Assembly: GCA_018136815.1 (NCBI GenBank)
Contig: CM030937.1
Coordinates: 814,553 to 878,552, forward strand
Length of the DNA: 64,000 nucleotides
Source of the DNA: Isochrysis galbana
Lineage: Eukaryota; Haptophyta; Isochrysidales; Isochrysidaceae
Direction: 5' to 3'
Shown here: positions 40,133 to 50,996 of the stretch, piece by piece
How the letters are laid out: each line of letters begins with the position of its first letter
Numbering within the stretch: position 1 is the first letter of the stretch
Position numbers and translations under genes: made by a program
The notes under the pieces: model-generated
What the model saw: only the letters and a program-made list of their open reading frames with translations
What the model was told of the DNA's origin: nothing
Databases searched by the model: none

Positions 40133-43100
40133 ATGGCGGCGGTGGAGCCTCCTCCGCTCGCCGCCCTCGGCTCGGGCGGCTCCCCGCCGGTGTGGTGCGG
40201 CGCGAGCGAGCAGCTAGCGCACGCGCTCGGTGGGAGCCGCTTCATCGTGCTCCGCCGCTTCGCCCACGCCACGCCTGAGCCCTTCTCACGCTGCTACAGC
40301 CAGCACAGCGGGCCAGTGGGCGCTCTCGCGGCCGCCAGCACTGTCGAGGGGCTCGATGTGGTGGCGAGCGCGGCGGAGGACGATGGGATGGTGCACGTAT
40401 GGTCAGCGGCTACACTCGAGTCGCTCCGTGTCCTCGCGCCCACAGAAGAGCGCTCGAGCCCACACGCGCGCGTGCAGACGCTCTGCAGCCTTGTAGGCGA
40501 CATGCGCGACACAGCCGCACACCGCCGGCAGCGCTCGGCGAGCGGGGTGCTGATCCGCTGCCTCGAGTTCTCGAGCCAGGGAAGCCGTCTTCTCTCGGTT
40601 GAATCGCGCGCTCACACGCTGCGCCTGGTGCTGTGGCTGTGGGCCCAAGGCGAGTGTCTTGCTGTGATTAACGGCTCAGAGTTGCCACGTGATATTGGGC
40701 TGGCCGGCTTCCTAGCACAGCCCGAGGGCGTGAGCGATGAGACGGGAACATTCGCGGTCTACGCGGTCAGTAAAGCAAGGATATCTGTCTGGTGTGTAGA
40801 TGAGTCGGTGCCGACAGACGCCAGCCTCTCCTCTCTGCATGGCTTGCGCCATGTCACTCAAGCACACTCGGAGATACCGTGCGAGGCTAGTGCGGTCTCC
40901 TCCTTGGCCTGCGACGGAGCGGCGGTGCTCGTGGTAGGCTGCACCGATGGCTATTTACGCATGATGGATGTACGTGCTTTCATTCCCACTTCACGTCGCG
41001 ACGATGGGCTCACCGGCCCAGCGGTCGAAGCCAATCCTATGAAAGGTGGCATTCGGTTTGCCCGGTCTAGCCGACGCAGTGCAAGAAGGCTCACAAGAGG
41101 CACAGATGCCTCACCTCGCACGTCCTCGTCCGCGGGGGGACAGCTCACAGCTTTGGAGCTGGGTGACGGCAGCAGTGACCCAGCTGTTTCGCCAGTCGCA
41201 CTACTCGGAGGCACGCCTGGTCACGTTGATCGAGCGCAACATGCCCATAGCGGAGCCGTGCTAAGCATCGCGGCCCGCCATGGATGCCATGCGGCGATCG
41301 CTTCCGCGGGTGTGGATGGTCGTATCCGCCTCTGGACTTCCGTCTTACAACCCGTCCTCGTGCTCAATCTCTCGGCGTTCGCGGCGGCCGCATTAGACTC
41401 CGCCGGACGCCAACCTCGAGCCGGTGGAGGCATATGGCCTCCGCTCGTACGAGTGTTGAAATGGGTACCGTCAGAAACTAACCATCACAGCGAACGGCCC
41501 GATCGCACATTCAGCGCCTCCGGGGACGCGAATATGTTCGCTGGGGATAGTCCGGATGCCGGGGCACGCGAGAAAGGACGTTTGCTGGCCGCCACAGGAG
41601 GGGAGACGCTCCTCCTCGACGTCAGCACTGGTGCGTGGAGCGTTCTCTCGCAAGGGCACGACCCCTTTTCCCCGAGCGTGAGCGGACATGCCTTCGGTCG
41701 TGGCGGCTTTACCAGCGACCGCCCTGAGCACAGCCATCGCCTCCCACCTCCGCTGATTGCAGCGGCGCAATTTTCACCTCTGCTCGCCTCATCCGGCGCC
41801 GACTTGACAGTACGAGTATGGCACACAAGCTTGCGATCGCAGGTGGCTGCACGCACCATCCCCGACGTCCCCACAGCGCTGGCTTGGGACACGTCGGAGA
41901 CGCATTTGCTGGTTGCTACTCGCTCAGGTCACGTGTTCTGGCTGCGCACGCCGGACATGCTCACCGTATCTCGCTTGGTGCTGCCGCGCAGCATCGATGG
42001 AGCGGACTACGCAACAGTCCTTGCCCCGTCTCCATTTGGCGGATCGGTCGCAGTCGGAACCGCGCGCGGTGCTGTCATGATAAATCTGCCGGGGGATTCC
42101 CTACGAGGTTGCTCCCCGAACTTCGCCGAAAATGGAAGTCTGACTCCCCTCGGCGCTGCCACCAATAGAAGTGGTGCTAGTATGGAGGCAAGCGAATTTA
42201 GGGTAACAGCGATTGACTGGAGTGCTGATGGCCGCGCGATCCGTGCCTTTGCTACGTCTACGGCAGGGACGCAACGTCTTGCCTTGTGGAGAGCTCACGA
42301 CGGTGTCCGCCTGATGCACGCCCTGTGCGGATTGGGCTCCGACCATATCGAGGAGGTGGGGCCCACAGACCTCCATCAGCTCGATGTCGACGTGGAGGAG
42401 CATGGCAGCCAAGCGGAACCAACGCTGCTCACAAAATTCGGCGGTCTCGAAAGGACCCGAGGTGCCTCCAGAGTTCCGGATGCCTCCGCCGCAGCCGCGG
42501 CTCGTCTCCGCGCATCCGCTGAGGCAGCGCGGGAGCGAGAAGGCGCGGTAACCGCGCTTCTAGACTCGTACGGCGCCTGGGCTTCGGAGGATGTCTTGGG
42601 GCGAGTTGATGTCGAGTCGGTGCCGAGGCTACCAAACGGTGCTCGCGTCCTTGCTGTTGAGCGCAGGCGCATCCGTGATGGGAGAAGTGTTGATGCCGGT
42701 CTGGCTGCCTTGCAATGTTCAGATGGATCCTTACTGGTTCTGCCATGTTTTCCATCCCAGCGTCTCGCCCGAACTACTGTGGCATCCTCTACGCTTCCAT
42801 ACTCTTCCGCGGGGACTCTATGCCATATTCGCCTCGGTCCCTCCGCTGGAGGCACGACTGCGCGCGTGTGCTTATCACCTAGGGGCGAGCTGCTATTTTC
42901 CTCGCATGAAGGTGGGGCGATCTTGCTCCATGCAGTCCAGCCATTGCCACCTCCGCCACTGCCTTCACCCCCGGCTCTGCCTCCGCTTCCTGACTACTAT
43001 GCGCTCGCCATGGGGGGCGTTTCTACCACACTCCTCGTCGATCCGATCTACGAATCTCCTGCGCACATGGCCGCTTCCTTCGCCAATACCACGAACCCGT

Positions 43101-45127
43101 TGCTGCAGTCGACTCGGCGCCTCTCCTCTCACCACGAGCACATCGCCGGCACAGCCTTGGTCCCCATGTTGCCAAATCACCAAGCACCCCCTACGGAATC
43201 CGAGGTCGTTTCTTACGCTCCACCGATAGACGGCTGGGAAGCAGCCGAGGAAGTGCTCGAGATGTTGAACCCCCCCCCGCCACCAGCGGCCGTCGTCTGT
43301 CGCGACGGCGAGGCTGTTCTGGCCTTGGGCGCGCTCGTGTTGGTCTTAGCCTCGCCGGCGTCAGCAGATAGCCACCGAGGGTATCACGAGGGTGGGGGGG
43401 CGAGTCGTGGCGATAGCCACGTGGCGCCCATGCGCATCTACCGCGGGCACACGTCCACCATCTCAGCCATCGCCGCTCATCCGACGGCCCCAATCATCGC
43501 GAGCGCACAGGAAGCTCCTGGAATGGGAGAAGCGATAGCCGGCGCGCCAGGCCTCGGTGGGCACATTCGCGTGTGGAGCCGCACCACCTTGTCAACTCTG
43601 AGTGTCATTGGCCCAGATCTCTGCCCACCGCGTCGGCTAGGCTTCGACGAAGGGGGTGAGATGCTCTTCGCAGTCTTGTTTCGCGGTGGCGGACCTCTCG
43701 GTGAACCATCGCTCGGCGCCACCACACCATCGGCCACTGTTGGAGGAACAGGGAGCAATATCGCAGCCGGGATTGCATCCGACGCGTTGGCCGTTTGGGC
43801 GTGGCGTCGGGGTACGCGCTGCCCGCCGGGGAGCGCCTTGCGGGGCGACGACGCAACTTTGGCCGTCTCTGTCGGCCGGCCACTCGGTTGGGCACCCATT
43901 CACGAACGTGGTCTCCCTGCTTTCTCCGCTTGCTTCGTCTCCGAAGCCAACGGGGGGTTCGTCTCTGAATCCAACGGGGGGTTCGGAGGGTCCGGGCCTG
44001 CCAGAGGGGCAACGTGCGGCGAGGGCCCGTTGGCAAGTGCTATGCCAGCCTCGGCGCAACCTGCGATGCAAGGGCGAGTGAGAATGTGCACTTGCGGCCC
44101 AGGATCGGTGCGATTTTGGGTGCTCGCACACGCGCCGCCTCCTGCCGCCACCGGTAAGACAGCTACCGCTGCCGCCGATGACGTGCACGGCTCAAATGTC
44201 TATCTCGAGAGTGACCCGATGCCCATTGACTGCCGCGTCATTTTCTTGTGCTGCACTTCGCTGGCGGGGTTTACCTTTGTGGGAACCTCTTCTGGAGAGA
44301 TTTACCAGTTCCAGTCGACAAGCTCTCGCCATGCCTTCTCGCTCTCGAGGCGAATCCACGCGCATCGCGGGCCGGTTTGCGCGATCACACCAATGTATCC
44401 ATCTGGTGCTAGAAGAAGGCCCGCTAACCACATCGCTAGTCTAGCCACAGACTTCATGGGTGCCGAGATGGGGACTCCACCCCTTGAGAGAGCTGAGCTC
44501 GCGAGTGCCGGTGGCGATGGAAAGCTTCGGTTATGGGCGTGTGCGGGCGAGGCATTGTGTTCATTGGCACTGCTTCCCTCTCTCGGCACGGCTAAAGACG
44601 AAATTGGACGTCCTCTGCATCGTGGCGCGACACCTTTGCGAGTGACTGGGCTAAGCAGCGCCGCTGATGGCTCTTTCTTTGCCACGGCTGGCCGGTCCGT
44701 GGTGCGCCTTTCGATGCCAACGCCAAGAGGGTCCGGTGCAGCAGGAGTTACAGATGGTGAGTCTGCCAGCCGTTACGCAGCAGTTGCGGGGGTGGAGCTG
44801 CTCTTTCACGCAACGGACGCAGTGCCGCGTCGATGTGAGGTGTATGCTTTTGCTTGGCGTGGCATGAAGCTTTCGTGCGCTCCAATCACATTTTGTCAGC
44901 TCCCACAAAGCGGTGATGTGGCGGCCGTTGCGAGTGCGGGCATTCCTCACATGAGTGTGGGTCGGAGTCGAACAACAGCGTTGCTAGGCGCTCCGACTCT
45001 CGTGGACACGTGCAAAAATGAAACCTCTTGTCGCGGTTTGCCCGACAAGACCTCTCCCGCCGCTGAGGCACACCCGTGCGTTGTGGCCCGCAGCGCCAAT
45101 CTGACATGGGGCGCGGTCCGCGGCTGA
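40133..45127 (+). CDS. Large intronless WD40-repeat protein (1664 aa), possibly WDR90-like
   Basis: Scaffold protein with several beta-propellers. WD-type blades are scattered throughout, for example DGMVHVWSAATLESL, DGRIRLWTSVLQPVL, ADLTVRVWHTSL, HTSTISAIAAHP with GGHIRVWSRTTLSTL, and DGKLRLWACAGEALCS. A Pro-rich linker lies at about 935-960. Size and blade spread resemble WDR90/POC16 or EMAP-like microtubule and ciliary proteins, but the CFAP20-like (DUF667) N-terminal domain of WDR90 is not seen here. The open frame begins before the first ATG, right after a poly-C tract and CTGCAG. The frame may therefore be the large 3' exon of a longer gene. I used the first ATG (40133). High GC throughout, no disruption. 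Confidence 0.75.
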   Translation: MAAVEPPPLAALGSGGSPPVWCGASEQLAHALGGSRFIVLRRFAHATPEPFSRCYSQHSGPVGALAAASTVEGLDVVASAAEDDGMVHVWSAATLESLRVLAPTEERSSPHARVQTLCSLVGDMRDTAAHRRQRSASGVLIRCLEFSSQGSRLLSVESRAHTLRLVLWLWAQGECLAVINGSELPRDIGLAGFLAQPEGVSDETGTFAVYAVSKARISVWCVDESVPTDASLSSLHGLRHVTQAHSEIPCEASAVSSLACDGAAVLVVGCTDGYLRMMDVRAFIPTSRRDDGLTGPAVEANPMKGGIRFARSSRRSARRLTRGTDASPRTSSSAGGQLTALELGDGSSDPAVSPVALLGGTPGHVDRAQHAHSGAVLSIAARHGCHAAIASAGVDGRIRLWTSVLQPVLVLNLSAFAAAALDSAGRQPRAGGGIWPPLVRVLKWVPSETNHHSERPDRTFSASGDANMFAGDSPDAGAREKGRLLAATGGETLLLDVSTGAWSVLSQGHDPFSPSVSGHAFGRGGFTSDRPEHSHRLPPPLIAAAQFSPLLASSGADLTVRVWHTSLRSQVAARTIPDVPTALAWDTSETHLLVATRSGHVFWLRTPDMLTVSRLVLPRSIDGADYATVLAPSPFGGSVAVGTARGAVMINLPGDSLRGCSPNFAENGSLTPLGAATNRSGASMEASEFRVTAIDWSADGRAIRAFATSTAGTQRLALWRAHDGVRLMHALCGLGSDHIEEVGPTDLHQLDVDVEEHGSQAEPTLLTKFGGLERTRGASRVPDASAAAAARLRASAEAAREREGAVTALLDSYGAWASEDVLGRVDVESVPRLPNGARVLAVERRRIRDGRSVDAGLAALQCSDGSLLVLPCFPSQRLARTTVASSTLPYSSAGTLCHIRLGPSAGGTTARVCLSPRGELLFSSHEGGAILLHAVQPLPPPPLPSPPALPPLPDYYALAMGGVSTTLLVDPIYESPAHMAASFANTTNPLLQSTRRLSSHHEHIAGTALVPMLPNHQAPPTESEVVSYAPPIDGWEAAEEVLEMLNPPPPPAAVVCRDGEAVLALGALVLVLASPASADSHRGYHEGGGASRGDSHVAPMRIYRGHTSTISAIAAHPTAPIIASAQEAPGMGEAIAGAPGLGGHIRVWSRTTLSTLSVIGPDLCPPRRLGFDEGGEMLFAVLFRGGGPLGEPSLGATTPSATVGGTGSNIAAGIASDALAVWAWRRGTRCPPGSALRGDDATLAVSVGRPLGWAPIHERGLPAFSACFVSEANGGFVSESNGGFGGSGPARGATCGEGPLASAMPASAQPAMQGRVRMCTCGPGSVRFWVLAHAPPPAATGKTATAAADDVHGSNVYLESDPMPIDCRVIFLCCTSLAGFTFVGTSSGEIYQFQSTSSRHAFSLSRRIHAHRGPVCAITPMYPSGARRRPANHIASLATDFMGAEMGTPPLERAELASAGGDGKLRLWACAGEALCSLALLPSLGTAKDEIGRPLHRGATPLRVTGLSSAADGSFFATAGRSVVRLSMPTPRGSGAAGVTDGESASRYAAVAGVELLFHATDAVPRRCEVYAFAWRGMKLSCAPITFCQLPQSGDVAAVASAGIPHMSVGRSRTTALLGAPTLVDTCKNETSCRGLPDKTSPAAEAHPCVVARSANLTWGAVRG

Positions 45128-45904
45128 GGTGTTAGCGCATACCTACGCCGTTCCGCCTAAATTCGATGTGTGATGCACACGCCCTCTCGCCGAATCGCGC
45201 ACGCATCGGCGCCCTGCTCAGCGGCGGCGGCTCTTTGACATCCCTCTTTCGGGCTCGCTGCATCGCGCACGCATCGGCGCCCTGCTCAGCGGCGGCGGCT
45301 CTTTGATATCGCGGTAGAGGGGTTACTCACCTAGCCGCCAGTTTCCATTTTCCTTCGTGCCTCATGCTTGGTGGGGCGGGAGGGTGTTCGTGTTCGTCGG
45401 AGGGGGGAGGCAGACACTGGGGGCAGGTAGGGGGGCCTGGAGAAATCCTTCGACACCCAGGGGATGTGGAAAATAGTGGTTAAAAAGAGTCGAAGTTAGT
45501 GATGGGGCTACCAACCCCCCCGTTCTGTTTCTGTCCTGTACTTGTTTGTCAGAGTATTCATAGATTTACGTTCGTTTGTTCCGCCACACTCACGCGCGCA
45601 CCTTGGAGATTGCGACCCTTCCAAAAATAGACGTCGTCGGCGATCGATCTTCGTCGTGAGCGCGCTTCCCTCTCTCATCTGCTCCACCGCTCTCTCCACC
45701 CTTTCATACATTAAAAGGGCGCCTTCTATATTGTATGAGGGCCATCCCGCCAGAGGACGCCTGGTCGTTCCTCTCGCCTTCCCCCCTTCCCTCGTCCCCT
45801 CTCCCCGCTCCCCCTCTCCGGTCTCTCGCCTCGGCGTCTTCCCTCCCCCCCGCCCCTCACCCCACTCCCGTCTCGCTCTCCTCTCGGTCTGGTCTGCTCT
45901 GGCG
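45128..45904. other. Intergenic with a 45-bp direct repeat
   Basis: A 44-45-bp block (CGCGCACGCATCGGCGCCCT start, ending CGGCTCTTTGA) occurs at 45194-45238 and 45263-45307. The rest is the 3' region of the WD40 gene and the 5' region of the PsbP-like gene. From 45780 it is pyrimidine-rich. The frame in front of the PsbP-like ATG stays open back to 45542. Confidence 0.6.
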
Positions 45905-47551
45905 ATGCGCGTGCCCACGAGCGAGCTCAGCCGACGCGCGCTGCTCGGCCTCACGGCGGCAGTGCTTGGTGGGCGGCCTCCGGCGCTCGCCATCTCGGCC
46001 ACCACGATGACCGGCAAGACGAGGCCTGATCTGGGTACGTCGGCCGGGCGGGTGGGCGGGGAGGGGGGGGGGGGGGGGGGGGGGGGAGGGGGGAGGGGCG
46101 GGCAAAGATCGGGCTGGACGAAAGGGGGTGGAAAGGGGGAGGGGGGGGGCTTTGTGGTGGTGGTGAGGGGGAGGGATGGGATGGGGGAAGGGAGGGTTGG
46201 GGGAGGGGGAGGGGGGGAAGGAGCAAGTGCGAAGAGAGACCGGGAGCTCGCAAGGCGCCCGTCAGCATCATGCGGAGTCAGCTGCGAGCGCATCCACGCC
46301 AGCGTGCAAATTGTTGACATGTACACCCGGAGCATTCGGTCCATCACAGGCATTATTTTGGCCGAGGCCGCCCGCTCTGACGGCAAGACCGTCTCTGCAG
46401 ACCTGGTTGTCGAGGGTGGCATGATCGCGACTGTGGCTTTCGATTCCAAATGGAAGCTTGCTGAAGGTAGCGTGCTCTTCATGTGTCCATGTGGGGCGCA
46501 CGGGGGATGCAAGCATGCAAGGCTGCACGGTGGAATGGTGAGCAAGCATGACCGACGACCGCTCATACTCTCGTCTTCCCCTTTCACTAGGCGGTTACTA
46601 TGATGTGGAGGCCAACACTCGCGAGGGTGATGCCGCCTTTCTCCAACGGGTTCCTCTCCCAAGCGGCAAAGATCTGGAATCTTTGCCTGGAAAGTTCTTC
46701 TCCTCGGCTGTACTGCAGGTGCGCTCGCCTCACATCCCAACATCTCTAGGGCCAGGAGCAAGCACCGCCCTTCCAAGACGTGCCTTGTCGAGCCCCAATT
46801 GTTTGTCGTAAGGTAACTTCTACTCCAGCGTCATGCTAGCAGTAATCGCTTGCTCTTCACTCCAGGTGGATGGCCGCTACGGTGCATACGGAGCTCCGGT
46901 TGATGCCAAGGTGACGGGTGATGCAATAGATGGAGGCAAACGTCTCATTGATATCTCCTTCACCTCGCTGTCGCCGGGTGCGCTCACGTTCCATCAAACC
47001 TAATTGTAGTTGCGCGGAACGTGCAGGACGATTTGGGAGAACATGTTGTTGGCGGCAGTGCGTCAACGTGGCAGGGTTTAGCGCCACCGCGCCATCAAGC
47101 TTACACACTCGGGGGCATGAGCATATGATTTCGTCTTGCCAAATTATTGTCGCTTGGCTGGGAGTCAATGATTGTCGTAAATGCACACCCACAGCATCCT
47201 GTGCCTCATTGCAAGCACATGTTGGAGACTTGACCTTCCAACTCAACCGCCTCAGGTTCTGCCGAATCGCCCAGGCGTGCTGTTGTCACTGCTGTTCGAC
47301 CGCCCGGTTCAAATGACCTCGTCCTTCTCGTTGCCTGCGCCTCTGCTTCCCGGTGGAAGAAGAACAACGGTGAGGCAGATGCGAAGGCCACCGCGCGATC
47401 TCTGCGCGTCGTCTCGACGCGGCAATCGGCATTACGACCCATCGCTCAAAGCGACTATCGCTTTGGAAAGACGAGTGGACCCGAGAACATGAAGAGCCGT
47501 AACGATGGACCGCAGTACTCGCGCTACTCGCAAGAAGATTATGCTGAGTGA
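45905..47551 (+). CDS. PsbP-like thylakoid-lumen protein (five exons, 260 aa)
   Basis: A PsbP-domain protein of the thylakoid lumen, linked to photosystem assembly or function in known relatives. N-terminus: SRRALLGLTAAVLGG with PPALA, a twin-arginine lumen signal. Exons: 45905-46034, 46350-46466, 46591-46718, 46866-46977, 47256-47551, all with GT-AG introns: G|GTACGT...CACAG, AAG|GTAGCG...ACTAG, CAG|GTGCGC...TCCAG, GG|GTGCGC...CTCAG. Joined frames read TRPDLGIILAEAARSDGK, WKLAEGGYYDVEANTREGD, AVLQVDGRYGAYG and FTSLSPGSAESPRRAVV, typical of PsbP-domain proteins, with SDYRFGK near the C-terminus. A plastid-entry peptide should precede the Tat signal; the frame is open upstream but no convincing signal peptide is seen, so the true start may be in another exon. 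Intron 1 is extremely G-rich. Confidence 0.8.
46035..46349 (+). other. G-rich intron 1 of the PsbP-like gene
   Basis: 315 bp with an almost unbroken G run at about 46062-46090 and several more at 46110-46220. Potential for G-quadruplex in the transcript. The acceptor is CATCACAG. Confidence 0.75.
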
Positions 47552-48109
47552 ACTTTCCGCCAAATTTCCGGGGCACGCATTTATGGAAGCTCTGAGACCA
47601 TACACCGATTCCTCTTGCGAGCCGGGGCGAGGAGGGAAGGTTTAAGCCAACTGCTGGGCAGCTGCTGGCCGGGCTAAAGGAGGAGCGTGGAGCGTGCCGC
47701 AGGTCAGTCTAGCCTTGCTTATCATGTCGTGTGTGAAGCACGAGCGAATGTTTCTCTTCATGCAAGACTACTACAAAGAGGGCAATGGGGGAGCTGCGAG
47801 CCTCTGTCGCGCGAGTGCGATATTCCACGAGTTTGAGTTGCATCCATGGCTACTTGCATGCTAGCTGTATGGATGGGAGCCTCCCAATTTTTCGTGCGGT
47901 ACAATTTGTAACGGTGGCTTTCCATCTGTTTGGTTTGAGCTTGTCGAAGAACTCCTCAGAGTGTAGAACTTCTCGACTCAGTTGCTGTGGGCTCCATCGC
48001 GAGAGTTCCACCCAACTAGCGAGATGCCCCTCCACGAAAAAAATATTTTGAGACGATAGAGGCCAGACAGAGACAGACGCAACCGATTGCATTCCTGCTA
48101 CCTTCTTTT
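47552..48109. other. 3' region of the PsbP-like gene, no further gene
   Basis: No supported coding frame. Ends at the left arm of the inverted repeat. Confidence 0.5.
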
Positions 48110-48773
48110 TTGCCCCGGAATTGATGGCGTCAAGCTTTTCGTGTTTTGTTTTCCATGCTGCAGTGTCGCCGCTCTCAGGCGGCGCGTGCTGCATGCGCGC
48201 GCCATGACCTCCCTCTGGTCTAGGGGGAGCTACAGGCCCCCCCGAGAGTGCCGTCTGGGGCAGCTCAGGTCTCAAGTGAGGCGGCTTGCCTTCATCTGGC
48301 TACCACACCTACGGGGGTGAGGATGACGCGGGGCGCAGTAGTGCCAGTAGTGGACGAGTGGGATGACTTGGTCAAACATCAAACTAAAGCGCGCGCGCCC
48401 GCCCGAGGCACCCCCCAATGACCCCTTCTCTAAGAGCAAGTTGAGACAGACGATAGACGGAAAACAATTCAAGACACGGGACGGTCAGCACATGAGCCCG
48501 GCAGAAACAAGACTGGGCCGGCCGCCATAGCCATAGCCATAGGCCCATAGCGCGATGCACGCCAGCGGCACACAAGCGGGAAGACAAGGCGACTAGCTAT
48601 CGTGAGGGGCTGGTGCAAACCGCTCGCCTCCCTCCCCACCCCCACATCCCGAGCCCCTAAGTAGCGCATGAGGGAAGGAGCCGCATGACAGGATGACGAG
48701 GGAGGTAGTAGAGAAGGACGTGGTTGTGGTGCTGCACGAAAAAAGATGTAAGTAAGGTCAAGGTGCAAGGCGC
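48110..48773 (-). repeat. Left arm of a 664-bp inverted repeat
   Basis: Reverse complement of 51565-52228. Both arms are 664 bp, so there is no net length change, and three different reading frames translate identically in both. Near-perfect identity implies recent origin or ongoing gene conversion. Inside each arm is a TAGCCATAGCCATAGGCCCA run. No gene is recognised in the arm. Confidence 0.95.
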
Positions 48774-49140
48774 AAGGGGGCGCTGCGCGCGTGAAGCTAT
48801 GAGCAAACGTGCTTTTTCCGTCTCGCTCCCGATGTGAGCACGTGCTCCTACCTCCGATTCAACATTTCCCTTGCTCCATCTCCAGCCACACAGCCACGGC
48901 CTCTCCCCCAACCACAATAACAGTAGTTTTTCTACGCAACACTGGTTGTAAAGATGTGCAAAGTCTGACCATTGCTACCACGGCCGCCACCGTCCCACTA
49001 CATGAGTCGGCCAAGATGGCCGCGCATCTTCTCACCTCGCATGTGATACTTCCATTTGGATGATGCCGTGATCAGGATGAGAGCCGAGCCTGTATTCACC
49101 CGAAAGCCACCGCGCCATGCGAGCAAGGCTAGGCGTGTCG
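48774..49140. other. Intergenic, 3' of the Ser/Arg-rich gene
   Basis: Nothing recognisable beyond the 3' region of the minus-strand gene. Confidence 0.5.
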
Positions 49141-50996
49141 CTATAGCTTGCCGTATTTGTTGCTCTTTCGGCGACCGCTTGAGGACGACTTTTGAGTTGA
49201 TGGCGAGCGCGAAGGCGAAGGCGAGTGCGACCCAGAGCTCGACCCAGTGCTCGATCCAGATCTGGATCGAGAACGAGATCGAGAATTTGCGGATGAGGAG
49301 GATTGGGAGGAGCGACTGCTTCGCGACGCTGACTTGGAGCAACTTTGGGGCCTAAAAGGCCCCTTCCTCGGCTCGTGACGCCGCGCGCGTGGTTGGGGCA
49401 GTTTCTGAGCGAGAGCGCCAGTAGCTGGCACGGGTTGCTCTTTCTTTTCCTTTCCAGCCGATGAGGTCGCAACAGAATGGGTGAGGGAATGATCTCCTTC
49501 CTTTGCGCATTCCGCTTCCAAGGAAACTGAATGATCAGACGATGGCCGGAGCTTGTTCTTCGCCGCTGCATCATCACCGACGGCATCCATCTTCGCAACT
49601 TTCGGTGAGGTATCGGCACTCAGATCCGCACTGCGCTTTTCCCGAGCATCAAGAGGCGGCGGTGGCGGCGGCTTCCGCTGGGCAAGTCCTGCCAACGCTA
49701 CGAGCGTCTCCTTCTTTCTCTCAGATACGCCTGCCGAAGGCGCTGGTGGTGGTTGTGTATCCACGTCGCCGCCCGTCCGGTGCCTCTTGGCCTGGTGGGA
49801 TTGCTCACCGCTTTCCTTCACACGCTTACCAGCTTTGCCACTGCTCATGCATCCATCCGCACTCTTCACCTTCTTCGGCGAGTCCGTTTTTGTGCGCTTG
49901 TCGCCTTTCTTGCCCGCCTTCTCCGCAAGCCCCTTGCCATTGTCCTTCGCACCCTTACTCTTTCTATTGTCGGACTTGCGGCTTCGGCCACGCCGAGATG
50001 ATGAGCTGGACGAGGAATACGAGGAGGACGAAGAGCTAGAATAGGAACCCGAGGAGCTTGAATACGAGCCTGAAGAAGTGCACGACGAGGAGGACGAGGA
50101 CGAGGAGTAGGATGACGATGAGGAGTAGGACGACGAGGAGTAGGATGACGATGAGGACGAATCAGAATCAGAGTCGGAACCGCTACTGGAGCTCTTGGCT
50201 TGACGCTTTGCAAGCTTAGCTGCTCTCTCAGCCTCTCGACGCGCCTTGATCTCACGCGCCTGAGTGTGACAACAATCGCAAGATGTGAGCCATTGGACTC
50301 ATCAGTCGAGGCTGCAACATCGCGAGCAGAAGGACAAGAAGCGGACGCGCATAGAGTGCAACTAGACAACGTGCGCTCGTGCGAGCTCGCCTTCATGAGA
50401 AGTTCTTCTTCCTTGGACCGCGCGCCCCTCCCGGCTCCGCCACGGTTCAGGTACGAGACAGGGTCTTCTGGAGGCGCATCCATATTGAAGCCACGCTTTT
50501 GGCCGTAATAAAGCTCGCCATGGCTGCCAGACGAAAAGCGCACACTTTCCTTGGCCCGCCGGCCACCCACCTTGGTGCTGGCCAACCCCCACGCCTTGCC
50601 TTTCCAGTCGCTTCCCACGCGCGGTGCGTAGTTCATCTGTGAACGTATCGGGTGTTGAAAGCTCAAATGCATTCGGAAGTCGCCAACCTTGAGGACTAGC
50701 TGATACCATCCCAAGGAGCAGCCCTACAGCATAGCAATGCTGCCACCACCATCCTTCCCACCCGCCCGTCGAGGGCCATGTCCTTGCCTCCGACTGCCTC
50801 CGCCCCCCCCACCCCCCGACCCACCCCCACGCTCTATTTCAGGGGGCACCTTGGCGGCGGCGATTCGTCGTGCGGCGACGCCGTCTCCCTCCCTCTCGTT
50901 GGACGTGGCGTACATCTGCGCCCGCGCCATCTTGCGCTGCTGCCACCGCGAGACGCCGGCCTCCTCTCCGCCTCCGCCACCGCTGCGCGCCGACAT
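49141..50996 (-). CDS. Ser/Arg-rich nuclear protein (three exons, 503 aa)
   Basis: Probable RNA-processing or nuclear-speckle protein; the family is not recognised. Exons on the minus strand: 50996-50850, 50636-50391, 50259-49141. Intron 1 is AAG|GTGCCC...TTCACAG. Intron 2 (50260-50390) joins in frame only with a GC donor (AAG|GCGAGC...ACTCAG). The joined protein begins MSARSGGGGGEEAGVSRWQQ, then MNYAPRVGSDWKGKAWGLAS and FNMDAPPEDPVSYLNRGG, a conserved-looking N-terminal region. It continues with a charged helix (REIKARREAERAAKLAKRQ), a long Ser/Tyr/Asp tract, a Lys-rich basic region (nuclear-localisation type) and a C-terminal RS-like stretch (ANSRSRSRSRSGS) ending KSNKYGKL. It lies wholly inside the loop of the 664-bp inverted repeat. 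Confidence 0.65.
50260..50390 (-). other. Probable GC-AG intron of the Ser/Arg-rich gene
   Basis: 131 bp. Splicing ATGAAG|GC...CTCAG|GCGCGTGAG gives LLMK followed by AREIKARREAE without frame loss. No GT donor nearby gives a comparable join. Confidence 0.45.

Noticed and set aside
48272-48768. Short ORFs of 60-100 codons in the inverted repeat arms
   Set aside because: The same peptides appear in both arms only because the DNA is duplicated. There is no domain and no start context.
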